Of a stretch of DNA of 64,000 nt, positions 1 through 11,062 are shown piece after piece; position 1 is the stretch's first letter; the number at the start of each line of letters is the position of its first letter. The notes below the pieces were generated by a model. That model was not told the origin of the DNA. It did no database searches and was given only the letters and a program-made list of their open reading frames with translations. Origin of the DNA: Paraspadella gotoi. Taxonomy: Eukaryota; Chaetognatha. The position numbers were made by a program, and so were the translations under genes. The DNA is taken from positions 24,430,125-24,494,124 of the forward strand of contig CM119266.1 of the NCBI GenBank assembly GCA_051294375.1, written 5' to 3'.

Positions 1-739
1 TCTCTCTCTCTGCCTCGTAAAAAATGCGGGTTTATTGGCGTTACTTTAGTCTAGTCCGTTATTGTGTCACTTTTACTTCCACTTTAACGTGAGAAGGAGA
101 GACTGCTCTCCATTTTCTTCATTCTGAGCCTCATCGACAATTCCAGGTTTTTTTCCTGTGTAATTTCAATCTATTATCTATATTCACTATAATTTACATT
201 CGGTGTATTTTAATGCATTAGTTTCTTTGACAATGATCAGTGATCAGTGCTTCTTTATCTCCTCCCATCGCGCCATACTCTACTATCGAACGTTTTCCTT
301 TTCGAAGAACTGTCGACGTAAGTGGTATTTCCTTTTCTTAAAAATGAACATACAAACGAAGGAACGAACTAGACAACAGACCACAAAAAAAAGCGAACAA
401 CGCCCTTCTGAGCTAGCCTTCCGCAGTCCGCAGTCCAGAAAGGCCTGTCTGTAATTCTACATGCAATCCCTCTTTCCAACGGAGGAGTTGGTTTGGACGG
501 CTAAGGGGCATAGGGGTTCAGCGGTGAGCGTGGAGAGAGCGCCATCTGCATTCTTGGGACGCCGCCACGCCGCGTCGGAGCCGCGTCGCGCGCTCGCCCC
601 AAGCGCGACACGCCCACCGCGAGGGCGCCCTAAAAAACCGGCGCGCGCCGCTCCCTCTTAAAAACCGGCGCCATAACCTTAAAAATCCCGGCAGCGCCGC
701 TACCTCGACCCTTGCAGTATAGACTCGCCCGGCGCGAAA
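1..739. other. non-coding left edge with a GC-rich block
   Basis: I recognise no gene here. The first 450 bases are mixed-composition sequence with no credible open frame. Positions of about 500-720 form a CpG-rich block. Short open frames in that block run on both strands, which is expected from GC-rich sequence and is not evidence of coding. The block could be a regulatory island, but nothing in it identifies one. Confidence 0.5.
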
Positions 740-907
740 GAGATGATGAAAGGAGAGAAGAGGAGAGTAGGAGAGAGATCGAGAGAGAGAGAGAAGAGAG
801 AGAGAGATGAGTAGGAGAGAGAGAAGAGAGAGAGATGCAGGAGAGATAGTAGAAATGATTTTTNNNNNNNNNNNNNNNNNNNNNNNNNNNNNNGAGAGAG
901 AGAGAGA
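740..907. repeat. (GA)n purine tract containing a 30-N gap
   Basis: This is an impure GA dinucleotide array. It is interrupted by a 30-base gap at 864-893 and resumes as pure GA directly after it, so the gap sits inside the microsatellite and its true length is unknown. Confidence 0.9.
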
Positions 908-2422
908 ATATTATTATTATGGCGCCTGATTTATCCCCTAATTTAGGGGCCATTTACAATCGAGGTTTAAAACGGCAGAAGACTCGTTATATCGAATGGG
1001 GAGGAAATAAAATGGCGGAGTTTTTTAAAAAAGAGGAGAAAAAGTTAAGAAAGAAGGAAAATAAGAGATTTAATGTTGTAAAAGTATGTTTGTAAACAGT
1101 GAAAAGAAAAAGTGTGAGAGCAAAAGGGAAATAAAGACAGATAGATACGTGATAGNNNNNNNNNNNNNNNNNNNNNNNNNNNNNNNNNNNNNNNNNNNNN
1201 NNNNNNNNNNNNNNNNNNNNNNNNNNNNNNNNNNNNNNNNNNNNNNNNNNNNNNNNNNNNNNNNNNNNNNNNNNNNNNNNNNNNNNNNNNNNNNNNNNNN
1301 NNNNNNNNNNNNNNNNNNNNNNNNNNNNNNNNNNNNNNNNNNNNNNNNNNNNNNNNNNNNNNNNNNNNNNNNNNNNNNNNNNNNNNNNNNNNNNNNNACG
1401 TCGAATCCTCGTCGCGTTAATCGATTCTACCGTAAAATAAAACCACAATTTGAGTTTTAAGGGGAGGGAGAAGACTGAAGAGGATATTAAGAGGAGGGTG
1501 AAGAGGATTTTAAAACGACGATCAGGGGCGTATTTTTTTTTTTAAGGGATCGAATAAAAACGGTCATTGATGGGATATTTTGTGAAACAAGTGAGAGAAA
1601 ATGGGAAAAAGGGTTTCAAATGGTGATTCGTACAAAAGTAGCTCCTGAGGCAGTTTTGCAAGTTTTTGGACGCAACTGCATTTTCGTACTACTATTTTAT
1701 CACCGTCCAAAATAAGAAGAGATGTTATTTTGTGTTCGGATTTATTCCACAGAGGGCCAGACGCGCTTGTTTCTCCCCGGCTTAAAATTCGATTCGAGTG
1801 AAACTCGGCAGAAAGTAAAGGACGCTTGAAAAGTTGACGTCAAATAAATTTCGCGCCTTTACGCTCGGGCGTTCGACCGGAAGCGGACGATAACAACAAC
1901 AACAGGAAGCGAATCTTGAAACACCGCGCCAGCGACACTTTTTTTTCTTCATAGATGTTGAGCAACGCAAAGATATGAGTATAATTTTTTTTAGTTTAAG
2001 TGATAAAAATGTTTACTTGGAGTTTTGGAGACTGCATCATGTGCATCATATGTCTTACATAGGAAAAAGAAAAGAGATTACATAACAAAAAGCTAGATGG
2101 CCCGAATGAATAGCTAAGATTAAAAACAGAAAAGAAGAGCGAAACAGACAAAAATAGAAAGCCAAATGCAAGAAATTAACGAAACCAAAAAAAGTAAACA
2201 AAAACTGAGAAGAGGCTTCGTAATTAGCGAGAAGGAGAAAGGAGAAAAAAAAAAAGAAAGAAGTAAAATAGAGAAAAGAAAAAGAAAAAGAAAAGCCAGT
2301 CCGCTTAAGAGTTGAGTTATGGTTACGGCCAGAGGGGGAACGCTTCTCTTCACTTCCCTAAATAACGTTATTAGTTTTTTTTCCTTCGTTTTTCTTCCGT
2401 GTTGTTTTTATTAAATCGTCGC
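908..2422. other. non-coding sequence with a 242-N gap
   Basis: No gene is recognisable. There is a gap at 1156-1397. The rest is AT-rich sequence with short purine-rich stretches (about 1020-1150 and 2140-2300). The open frames across it are short or consist mostly of gap. Confidence 0.5.
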
Positions 2423-2470
2423 TTGTTGTTGTTGTTGTTGTTGTTGTTATTGTTGTCGTTGTCGTCGTTG
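2423..2470. repeat. (GTT)n microsatellite with a GTC tail
   Basis: Roughly eight GTT units are followed by mixed GTT/GTC units. The other strand reads AAC/ACG, the trinucleotide classes that recur through the window. Confidence 0.9.
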
Positions 2471-3389
2471 GGTTGAGGTCGTTTTCCTCGATGTGGGAAT
2501 GTATGGGATTTAAATCATCTCGAATGAATCCCTGACCTGGAAAAAGCATGCTCTTTGTGAAGATGGCATATAAATGTACATCCAATAAATACTAATGTGA
2601 GAAAAAAGGCAAGGTTGTCCAATCTTCTGCATTTAAATGAAACTAAACCTTCCTACTCTGTTTTCTACTTTAATCCAGACCAACAAAGCGACCGACTGAA
2701 AATGTTTACTCAAAAGATGCCTGGACGCATCGTCTAAAAATAAGCAGCGCCTCGAAATCGTCCATTTATTTTTCATACGTATGATCTTTCTTTTCGCCTT
2801 CACCTTCTGGTCGGAAAAAAAAAAAGGCGAAAACCACTCTTTCCGCTTTTCTTCTTTTTTTTTTGATTTTTAATATTTTTTTTGTGTGTGTAATATTTAT
2901 TGAAAGAATCTTGGTGCTGGCAGTTTTACGGTCGACGCGCCGAATATGAGCTATGGGCGNNNNNNNNNNNNNNNNNNNNNNNNNNNNNNNNNNNNNNNNN
3001 NNNNNNNNNNNNNNNNNNNNNNNNNNNNNNNNNNNNNNNNNNNNNNNNNNNNNNNNNNNNNNNNNNNNNNNNNNNNNNNNNNNNNNNNNNNNNNNNNNNN
3101 NNNNNNNNNNNNNNNNNNNNNNNNNNNNNNNNNNNNNNNNNNNNNNNNNNNNNNNNNNNNNNNNNNNNNNNNNNNNNNNGAAGAAGCGTATCGAGTTGCA
3201 GGAGTTGGGGGCGTTGGACTGTGTTTCGAGGCGTCGAAGGGAGCCGTGTGGACGGGAAACTTGAGTGTTGCTCAACTGGATGTAGAAAAGGTGAGAGTCT
3301 GACTGAGATCGTTCGCTCTGTCGTTTCTATTCGATCTCTACTGATGTGAGAACAAGAAATGTTTGGGCAAGAGATTTACGGTTGAAGAG
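2471..3389. other. non-coding sequence with a 220-N gap
   Basis: I see nothing gene-like. A gap occupies 2960-3179. Poly-A/T runs and AT-rich sequence precede it. The bases after the gap (3180-3300) are open in more than one frame but resemble no protein I know. Confidence 0.45.
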
Positions 3390-3437
3390 TGGGATAGTGG
3401 ATAATAGGATAGTGGGATAGTGGGATAGTGGGATGGT
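3390..3437. repeat. 8-bp minisatellite, unit GGGATAGT
   Basis: About five to six tandem copies of GGGATAGT are present, one of them altered by an insertion. The unit is G-rich and asymmetric. It is not a known arthropod telomere unit (TTAGG). Confidence 0.85.
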
Positions 3438-3546
3438 GTGGGGAAAGCGTCAGGCTCCTTTGTGATCATTTGAAGGGAAGGCGGAGGCGTAGGCGAAAGG
3501 TGTGAAGGACATACGTGGGCGAAGAAACGAGAATGAAAATCGCGTC

Positions 3547-3554
3547 ATCGACGA

Positions 3555-3586
<32 letters not shown>

Positions 3587-3588
3587 AA
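3547..3588. repeat. (ACG)n/(GAC)n microsatellite
   Basis: ACG units with two ATG-type interruptions. The array continues in degenerate form to about 3615. It is one of at least seven CpG-containing trinucleotide arrays in the window. Confidence 0.9.
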
Positions 3589-3825
3589 AACGGCTACGGT
3601 GACAACAGCGACGACATCGACGGAGTCAAATCGAACTTGATTCATACGCCACGATAAACCATAACAAAAAAAAAACAATAACAACAACAACGACGACCTC
3701 GTTGCTTTATTATCAAAAGTCTCGGAACATGAAAGGAAACAAAGAGAAACATGAGACGGGGTTTTACGACTGGACGGACGGATTCGGATTGGGAGTGCGC
3801 TCTTCGGGCGCAAGATTGAATATTC

Positions 3826-3828
<3 letters not shown>

Positions 3829-3861
<33 letters not shown>

Positions 3862-4096
3862 NNNNNNNNNNNNNNNNNNNNNNNNNNNNNNNNNNNNNNN
3901 NNNNNNNNNNNNNNNNNNNNNNNNNNNNNNNNNNNNNNNNNNNNNNNNNNNNNNNNNNNNNNNNNNNNNNNNNNNNNNNNNNNNNNNNNNNNNNNNNNNN
4001 NNNNNNNNNNNNNNNNNNNNNNNNNNNNNNNNNNNNNNNNNNNNNNNNNNNNNNNNNNNNNNNNNNNNNNNNNNNNNNNNNNNNNNNNNNNNNNNN
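3829..4096. repeat. (TC)n array running into a 235-N gap
   Basis: A pure TC dinucleotide run at 3829-3861 ends in a gap at 3862-4096. The assembly evidently failed at the microsatellite. Confidence 0.9.
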
Positions 4097-5240
4097 AACT
4101 GTTATTTTGGAATATTCTTGTAAAATTGAGAAAAGTATTAAACTAAGCTAACTAAGCTAATAATTTGATAATATTTTTATCGTACTTTTCGTTGACATTG
4201 ATCAATTGCGTCAAAATTCTTTTTTTTTCTCGACGAGAAACATAGCGAGTTTTCTCAGTACTAAAACTAATACTGATACTAATAATAGTATTAATAATAA
4301 CTTCGCTCTTTTTCTCTCTCACAAAAAAAACTGGAAAAAACTGTGCAAATACCAGTTTATGAGGGATCGTGTCAAAAAGCATGATAAAACATTCAACTGG
4401 TCAATTAGGCAGACTTTCGAAGCAATTAGTTTTACTGCTTCTTCTAATTGGGAGATAAAAACTTTTTTTTTGAGATGGAGCTATATTAGCTTTTCTTTGA
4501 TAGGCATGAAAAAAATGAGATGCATCCTAAAAAATAATAAATATAATAGAATAATTTAAGACACACATCAATAAAGTGGTACAAGAATTTGGATCAGCAA
4601 AGTGAGCGAAGGAGGTGGAAACTCAATGTTATCAACCGACGTCACCCTTTCACCTCTCGATCTCCCTCTGACTGTCTCGCTCTCTATCTATCCCCACCAA
4701 GTAAAACACCGGTCAACGACTCCGTCTCAAGAGTCACCTCGCACTCGGGGAAAAAGAAGCGATAAAACCTCGACTGGCCAAATGGCTCTCGACTCTCTCA
4801 AAAACGGAAAGCCGGGCCCCGACCCCGCGCGCCGACCCGCCCGCAGCCCGAGTCGGCCGACGCCCCACAGCCCGAGCGGCCGCCCCTGTGCGCCCCCAGA
4901 AAGGGCGCGAAAGGGAGGGAGAGTTTGATTCGAGTCGCCGCCGTTCAAATCAGTCCTCGGGGCCGTGAAAAACCCCAAAACCGACGCTCCCGATAGCGGA
5001 GACGAGATAGAGAGAGAGAGAGGAGAGCGAGAGAGAATGAGAGGGAGAGGAGAGCAAGAGAGGAGAGAGGAGGACGAGAGATAGACGAGAGCGAATGGCA
5101 ATAACTGCGTAACAATAACGATCCTATTAACAACAACAACAACAACAGCGGAAAACCACATCGGTCGATACGACCACGCTGCAGGATTTCTTCTCTTTGA
5201 TTTTTCTTTCCTCGCCTTCTTTTACTTTTTTCTCTAATTG
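4097..5240. other. non-coding; AT-rich part then GC-rich part then GA tract
   Basis: Positions 4097-4600 are AT-rich with no gene. Positions of about 4800-4990 are GC-rich. An impure GA tract follows at about 5005-5085, then a short (AAC)n run near 5131-5149. No open frame here has recognisable protein character. Confidence 0.45.
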
Positions 5241-5410
5241 TTTTTCTTTTCTTTCTTTTCTTTCTTTTCTTCTGTTCTTTCTTGCTTTCTTTCTTTCTTC
5301 TTTCTTTCTTTCTTTCTTCTTTCTTTCTTTCTTTCTTCTTTCTTTCTTTTTTCTTTCGTTTCTTTCTTTCTTTCTCTTTTCCTTTCTCTTTATCTTTTTC
5401 TCTCTTATTT
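5241..5410. repeat. (CTTT)n polypyrimidine tract
   Basis: About 170 bases of CTTT/CTTC units form an almost purine-free strand. It directly precedes the dispersed element at 5453, whose left flank may have been replaced or expanded by this array. Confidence 0.9.
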
Positions 5411-5452
5411 CCTTTTACCATTGTTAGTTCCTTTCTTTTTTTATCTCTCTTT

Positions 5453-6019
5453 TTAGCCCCACTCAATGGGATGAGTCAAAAATTTAGACTGAGTACATAC
5501 TCAAAAGAAAATTTATACATTTCTAAGTAAATTTCTTATATGGCTCTCCATAGTAATTAATTTTTTAATATTTATTTTTAAATAGGAAAGGCCAACAATT
5601 GTTTAAAGAAATTTTTAAATTTTAAGACCAGATTCAGTTAGCTCATGAAAAGTTGTCTACACAAAGTATAATTATTTTTTAAATATTTTCATGATAAGTG
5701 AGTAAAAAATAAGAAAAACTGAAAAAAATCATTATCATCATCATCTTTAGCTGATTTTATCAGTTTTTTACATTTTCACATAGAAAATGTAAGAATTTTT
5801 AAAAGCTGTAATTATATTTCTTGTTGAGTTTTTTATGCTCTATCAGAATCTATCAAAAAAATTATTTTTCTCTATATAGTAATATAATAATATAATATAA
5901 TATAATACCCTCAGAAGAAAGCACTTTTGACAAAAAATAATTTAATACCATAAAATATTGTCATGATAGATTATTTTTATGCTCTATACATTAGCATTTA
6001 AATTTCATCGGCTACGGAT
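5453..6019 (-). mobile_element. dispersed non-autonomous DNA element, copy 1 (inverted)
   Basis: This segment is the reverse complement of the element at 15616-16227. Shared blocks include CACTCAATGGG with GAGTCAAAAATTTAGA near the left end, a TGATGAT-type run in the middle, CCCTCAGAAGAAAGC, and TTAGCATTTAAATTTCATCGG near the right end. It is about 567 bases, slightly shorter than copy 2. It contains no coding frame, so it would depend on a transposase supplied elsewhere. The terminal bases are less well preserved here and I see no clean target-site duplication, perhaps because the left flank is a CTTT/CT tract. Strand is given relative to copy 2. Confidence 0.8.
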
Positions 6020-6350
6020 ATCTTAATGTTTTATTCTTTCTTTATTTCTTTTTTCTTTCTTTACTCTTTCTTTCCTACTTTTTAAAAAAAAAATTGTTAT
6101 ATCCCTTTTTCCACTTTTTTGTCTTTTTTTGTCTTATTTTCTTCTTTCCCTTTTAAAAAATCCTTTTTTTTTCTTTTCATCTTTTCCCCTTCTCACTCCC
6201 CCCCCCCTTTTCTTCATTCAATTTTCCCCCTTTGATTTTCATCCTGTAATTAAAAAAAAGACAGAGATGGTACAGTCTCGTGCTTATGCCGCGGACGACG
6301 ATAAAACGGACGACGACCGACGCAACGACGGTTACGGCGACGACGTCAAT

Positions 6351-6375
6351 GACGACGACGACGACGACGACGACG
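6351..6375. repeat. (GAC)n microsatellite
   Basis: Eight GAC units are preceded by degenerate CGACGAC-rich sequence from about 6292. The open frames here (poly-Asp or poly-Thr) are translation of the repeat. Confidence 0.85.
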
Positions 6376-6416
6376 TGGACGCGTTACGCCCAAAAAGCAT
6401 TTCTTTCGCCCGCGCG

Positions 6417-6471
6417 AGAAAGAGAGGGAGAGAGAGAGAGAGAAAGAGCGAGAGCGAGACTGAGAAAGAGT
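6417..6471. repeat. (GA)n microsatellite
   Basis: A GA dinucleotide run with scattered substitutions, purines on the + strand. Confidence 0.85.
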
Positions 6472-6906
6472 GAAAAAAAAAACATTTGGCACAAAAACTC
6501 TCGTCGTCAAAACAACAACAACAACAATTCTTTTCAATTTTTTTTTTTAATTTCCTAGAAAAAAATAAAGAAGAAAAAAAGAAAGACAAATTTTCATCCA
6601 ATGTTAACCTACCATTTTTATTCCACGATTCTTTATTTTTATTTTTAACAACTTAATTTTATGGACTCGTTTCGTCGTCTCTTTTCTTTTTCCTCGCCTT
6701 CGTCTTCCAAATATCGTCACATACTACGAATCCTTTTCTCTTCTGGCATTTAACTCATCTTCGATTCACACATTAAAATCGTGAAAGGAGGAACGCCGCC
6801 CGTTTGATCGAGGGGATCGGGAAGAGGAGGAGCGGACAAGGAGTTTTTCAATGAGAGGAGGAAGAGCATCGTTTGTGGTGATAGAATGAGAGAGAGTCTC
6901 GACTCG

Positions 6907-7063
6907 GGGAGGGAGAGAAAGAGAGAGAGAGAGAGGAGAAAGAGGGAGAAAAGAGTAGGATAAGAAAAGAAGGAAATATTCTGCTTTCTACTGCACTCAT
7001 CTGCTCCGGTGGGCGGGAGAGGAGAGAGGAAGAGAGAGAGAGGAGAGAGAGTAGACAGAGAGG
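6907..7063. repeat. interrupted (GA)n tract ending in a gap
   Basis: Two GA blocks (about 6907-6958 and 7016-7063) are separated by unique sequence. The second block runs straight into the gap at 7064-7704. Confidence 0.85.
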
Positions 7064-8168
7064 NNNNNNNNNNNNNNNNNNNNNNNNNNNNNNNNNNNNN
7101 NNNNNNNNNNNNNNNNNNNNNNNNNNNNNNNNNNNNNNNNNNNNNNNNNNNNNNNNNNNNNNNNNNNNNNNNNNNNNNNNNNNNNNNNNNNNNNNNNNNN
7201 NNNNNNNNNNNNNNNNNNNNNNNNNNNNNNNNNNNNNNNNNNNNNNNNNNNNNNNNNNNNNNNNNNNNNNNNNNNNNNNNNNNNNNNNNNNNNNNNNNNN
7301 NNNNNNNNNNNNNNNNNNNNNNNNNNNNNNNNNNNNNNNNNNNNNNNNNNNNNNNNNNNNNNNNNNNNNNNNNNNNNNNNNNNNNNNNNNNNNNNNNNNN
7401 NNNNNNNNNNNNNNNNNNNNNNNNNNNNNNNNNNNNNNNNNNNNNNNNNNNNNNNNNNNNNNNNNNNNNNNNNNNNNNNNNNNNNNNNNNNNNNNNNNNN
7501 NNNNNNNNNNNNNNNNNNNNNNNNNNNNNNNNNNNNNNNNNNNNNNNNNNNNNNNNNNNNNNNNNNNNNNNNNNNNNNNNNNNNNNNNNNNNNNNNNNNN
7601 NNNNNNNNNNNNNNNNNNNNNNNNNNNNNNNNNNNNNNNNNNNNNNNNNNNNNNNNNNNNNNNNNNNNNNNNNNNNNNNNNNNNNNNNNNNNNNNNNNNN
7701 NNNNAACGAGATCGAATTTACGGGTTTTTTCTTTATTGGACGAAGCTGTAAAATTCGCGTGCCTTTTGAAACCGTCGATTTGAAGCACAAAGTTTATCTT
7801 CGCCAACGTAAACTGTCTACAAAAATTATGAATAGAAAAAAAAAACTAAGAGTATTATTTACGGCCTCGGCATTTTTTTTTTCGTGATAAAAGCATTTTA
7901 AAATTTCCTCCTTTAGCATTTAATTTCCACTATTCGCTAAAATCTGAGCAAGCAATATGATGAATTTCTTTTTAAATAAATTTCCCTATTCTTGTGCATC
8001 GGTAGTAACGCAGTAATGATGGGAAAAAACAGCTCATCCTAATATCTTGATTGTTTTATCCTAATAATTTTAATTTAATTTAATATAATTTAATAATTTA
8101 ATTCATCCTAATATCTTGATTTTCTTGTTTTTTTCAGAAATCAAATAAATCAGAAAACGATCTTCAAA

Positions 8169-8212
<44 letters not shown>

Positions 8213-8220
8213 TCTCTCTC
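8169..8220. repeat. (CT)n array upstream of the splice acceptor
   Basis: A CT dinucleotide run lies 27 bases before the proposed acceptor AG. It adds to the polypyrimidine tract that continues to 8247. Confidence 0.9.
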
Positions 8221-8230
8221 ATATCTCCTC

Positions 8231-8247
8231 TTCTTATCTTGTTTCAG
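8231..8247 (+). promoter_or_regulatory. predicted 3' splice acceptor of the Hox-like exon
   Basis: The polypyrimidine stretch ends in TTGTTTCAG, with the AG at 8246-8247. The open frame downstream has no ATG until 8641, although protein-like sequence starts before that, so an upstream exon is likely. Other AGs in the exon (for example at 8345 and 8425) could act as acceptors instead, so this is the best rather than the only candidate. Confidence 0.55.
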
Positions 8248-9186
8248 CCCCCCTCTCTCTTTCACCCCCCTCTCCACCTCCCCGAGGCCATAGGAACTCG
8301 GCCTCGTGGCCAAGTATCCCGACCCGATTCCACCACTGCCCTCAGCGACCGCGCCGCTCCACCTAACCTCCCAACCGCCCCCCGCCGCTGCCGCCACGCC
8401 GGTTCGCCGCGCTCACTTCCCACAGCGGCGGCCCCTCCTTCCGCCTCTCCCGTCCAGACGACTTCCCTTCCTTCCCCCGTCCCTCACCCCATCTCCTCGC
8501 TCCCCGGTCAGTCGGCGTCTTCGGCGGCGGCCGCCGCTGCCGCCGCCGCAGCGGCAACTCGCACTTCCGTCGCCGCCGCAGCGTCTTACTACACCAAGTA
8601 CGAGACGGCCGTGAAGAACGAGTACATCAAGAACGAGTTCATGAAGTCAGACTACTTACCAAACTCCATCTCCGCCGCCGCCGCCGCCGGCGTCGCCGCC
8701 GCCAAAGACTCCACGTCGACCCACCCCCACTACGCGGACCAGTTTTCTCTGTGGAAGACGTCGGCGGCGGACTCGACCTCCTCGATGGCCGCCTCCTCCA
8801 TGTACACGGCCAACCTCCCCGCCCTCGGCCCTTACTCTTCTCTGGTGGACCGCGCCGCCGCCGCAGCCTCCGCCAATCCCTTTCCCTCGGCCGCGGCGGC
8901 GTACTCGGCCGCCGCCAGCTCTTACTACACGCCCCACCATCATCACCACCAGGCAAGCTGGCGGCGGCGGCGGCGGCGGCCGCCAACTCACCCCATTCAT
9001 CACACATCCCCCGCACGCCGCACGTGGGCGCCGCGGCGCTGAACCCGCGGTCCTGGTGCGGCGCCAACGCCTCCTTCAACGGCACCTTCGACGTTCCCGG
9101 CGGGCATCATGTCTCCCCGGCGACGGCCGCGGCCGCCGTCAGCGGCGGACTCCCGCTCGTCGGCGATCACTACGGGGATAATGCAG
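8248..9186 (+). CDS. Abd-B: Abdominal-B-like Hox protein, N-terminal exon (partial, frameshifted)
   Basis: This is the only stretch with clear protein character. In order it encodes a Pro/Ser/Ala-rich lead-in; an alanine run near 8520-8554; a Tyr/Lys/Asn/Glu-rich block (8584-8661) containing YYTKYE and MKSDYLPNS; alanines; HPHYADQFSLWKT (about 8722-8760); more Ala/Ser; and a His run at 8935-8949. The frame then shifts by one base near 8950. The second frame continues through GKL, alanines, SPHSSH and NPRSWC (9042-9059) to GDHYGDN, ending at a consensus donor in phase 1. Arthropod Hox proteins other than Abd-B usually carry YPWM just before the intron preceding the homeobox; none is present. 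From memory, the SWC motif and composition match arthropod Abd-B. The homeobox, which would bind DNA in the nucleus and specify posterior segments, is not in the window, so another Ala-rich transcription factor remains possible. I am fairly sure that it is coding and moderately sure of the family. Confidence 0.58.
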
Positions 9187-9192
9187 GTGAGT
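9185..9192 (+). promoter_or_regulatory. 5' splice donor of the Hox-like exon
   Basis: The sequence AG|GTGAGT matches the donor consensus fully, with the cut after 9186. It lies just after the GDHYGDN coding stretch. The frame continues for only about 20 codons beyond the donor before a stop, and that part loses the coding character. Confidence 0.75.
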
Positions 9193-10243
9193 TCAGTCGA
9201 GGTCAGATCGTTATGGGAGGTGATTGGGTGAGTTTGAATTCCGTCGGTGAATGAGTTGGTGAATGCATTTGAAAAGAATCATCTCTTAATATCGGGGAAA
9301 GTCCGGAAGGAAACTTTTCATTTGAGATAATTGCTGTGCTTAAGAAAATTTGGATCAAATCTTTAAATCTTTAGGTTCAAAATTATCTCAATTTGAAACT
9401 ATTGTAGTATGTATGTAAAATGTTATTAATCATATTCAGTGCCTTGAATTGTCTGAGTCATCGTCTTAGACCTACGCTCTGCCATTTATCGTTTATGAAC
9501 TCACTTTCTCGAATATGAAAACATTTGTTGGTTTCAAATTTTTAAAAAACGAATTTTTTTTACTTTATATCAAACGCATTAAAAATCAGATCATAATTTA
9601 AATTTAGTTTTTTAGTTTCAGTACCGGTTCGTGGTAACAAATCAAAATTCCGAAACGACCGTAATTTGTATGCTAATGCTCTCTTCTATGAATCGTTTTC
9701 ATTTTGCGTGAGTGGGTTGAAACGTTCAACATTTCTCTAGCATTTTTTGGCCTGAGAAAAAATTATTGTCTAAGCGAAAAAAATGTTTACATTTTTTTAA
9801 ACATTTTTCGTTTAAAAAGGTATGAAATTATACAATTTTTAATTTTCAAAACAGAGAGAGAGATGTAGAAAGATAAATTTGGGAGCAAAGAGTAAAAAAA
9901 AATAATTACATCAAGTTTAATACGTACAATCGATTGATCTATAATGATATTCCTAATTAATTTAACTGCGGCTGACAAATAATAAAACCGTCAATCGGTC
10001 GACATTAAAAAAAAAAATTGGTGCCGACCAATGCAAAAAAATAAAAAGGCAAACTCATTCGCAAAAAAAAAAATAGAAAATAAAAAATAAAAAAGAGAAA
10101 TTGGAGGTTTTAATTCCATCGAAGCGAATTAGCGAGGATTGACGCAAATGAGTCTGAGTCGTCATGACGACGACGCCGACTTTGTCGATGCCTTCCAGAG
10201 TCGGAGACGAGTTTTAACAGATTCGACGATCGTCATAATTTGT
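9193..10243. other. presumed intron, AT-rich
   Basis: The composition drops abruptly from GC-rich to AT-rich after the donor, as expected at an exon-intron boundary. I see no homeobox, no YPWM-coding exon and no RNA gene here. Confidence 0.5.
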
Positions 10244-10244
10244 C

Positions 10245-10334
<90 letters not shown>

Positions 10335-10387
10335 GGAGAAGACAAGACAGACAGACAAGACACACACAGACGGACCGACAGACAGAC
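10244..10387. repeat. (GA)n array followed by an (ACAG)n-like tract
   Basis: A GA run of nearly 100 bases grades into ACAG/GACA units from about 10339. This is a compound microsatellite. Confidence 0.9.
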
Positions 10388-10730
10388 CTTAAAATAAACA
10401 GGAAAGGAAGGGAAAATTCTGCAGTGATTTTACTAAAACAGGATTCAGCATCACTTGATCGCGTCTCAAATTCTTTTCTTTTTTTTCTTTTTTGCTTTAA
10501 TTTTTTCCCTTTTATTCTTTTTTTCTCTTTGTGCGGCATCGTCAAGGCGATCGGACTCTCGAGTGCCAATCCGCCCTTTTTGCAGCTGTCGACGTCTGAC
10601 TGTTTGGAGTGTTGTTGTTGTCCGCGCTACTTTCAGTCAAATCCGGGGCTGATTAACGTCAAATCTAACGCTACTCGAACCATTGCCTGGTATAACCTTT
10701 ACCATAATAGAATATTTGTTTCTCCCCCTT

Positions 10731-10761
10731 TCCTCTCTCTCCTCTCTTCTCTTCTCTCCTC

Positions 10762-10802
<41 letters not shown>

Positions 10803-10823
10803 ATTCTATCTCTCTCTCTCTCT
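10731..10823. repeat. (CT)n array
   Basis: An impure CT tract with a pure core around 10770-10797. Pyrimidines are on the + strand. Confidence 0.9.
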
Positions 10824-10988
10824 AAAATAAAAGCAGGAGGCCCATTTTTTGTCGAGCCCGCTCCTGCGGCCACGGAAGCCGAATAGTAGAGAGGAAAAAA
10901 GAGCAGGCTGACATTTCAGTGTAACATTCCGCCGCCGCGCCGTAAAATCATTTATGTTCCAGTAAAAGATACGATTCATTTACTCTGA

Positions 10989-10989
10989 C

Positions 10990-11025
<36 letters not shown>

Positions 11026-11028
11026 GAT

Positions 11029-11062
<34 letters not shown>
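10989..11062. repeat. (GA)n array
   Basis: A GA dinucleotide run with two short interruptions. Confidence 0.9.

Larger units (their letters stand above)
6020..8168. other. non-coding interval with repeats and a 641-N gap
   Basis: No gene is seen. The interval is AT-rich and polypyrimidine-rich to about 6250, then holds ACG and GA arrays, then a large gap at 7064-7704. Positions 7705-8168 are AT-rich. If the exon downstream is internal, at least the last part of this interval is its upstream intron. Confidence 0.45.

Noticed and set aside
8639-9085. Arg-rich frames on the - strand over the Hox-like exon
   Set aside because: They are shadows of a GC-rich exon. The + strand has the splice sites and the ordered protein features.
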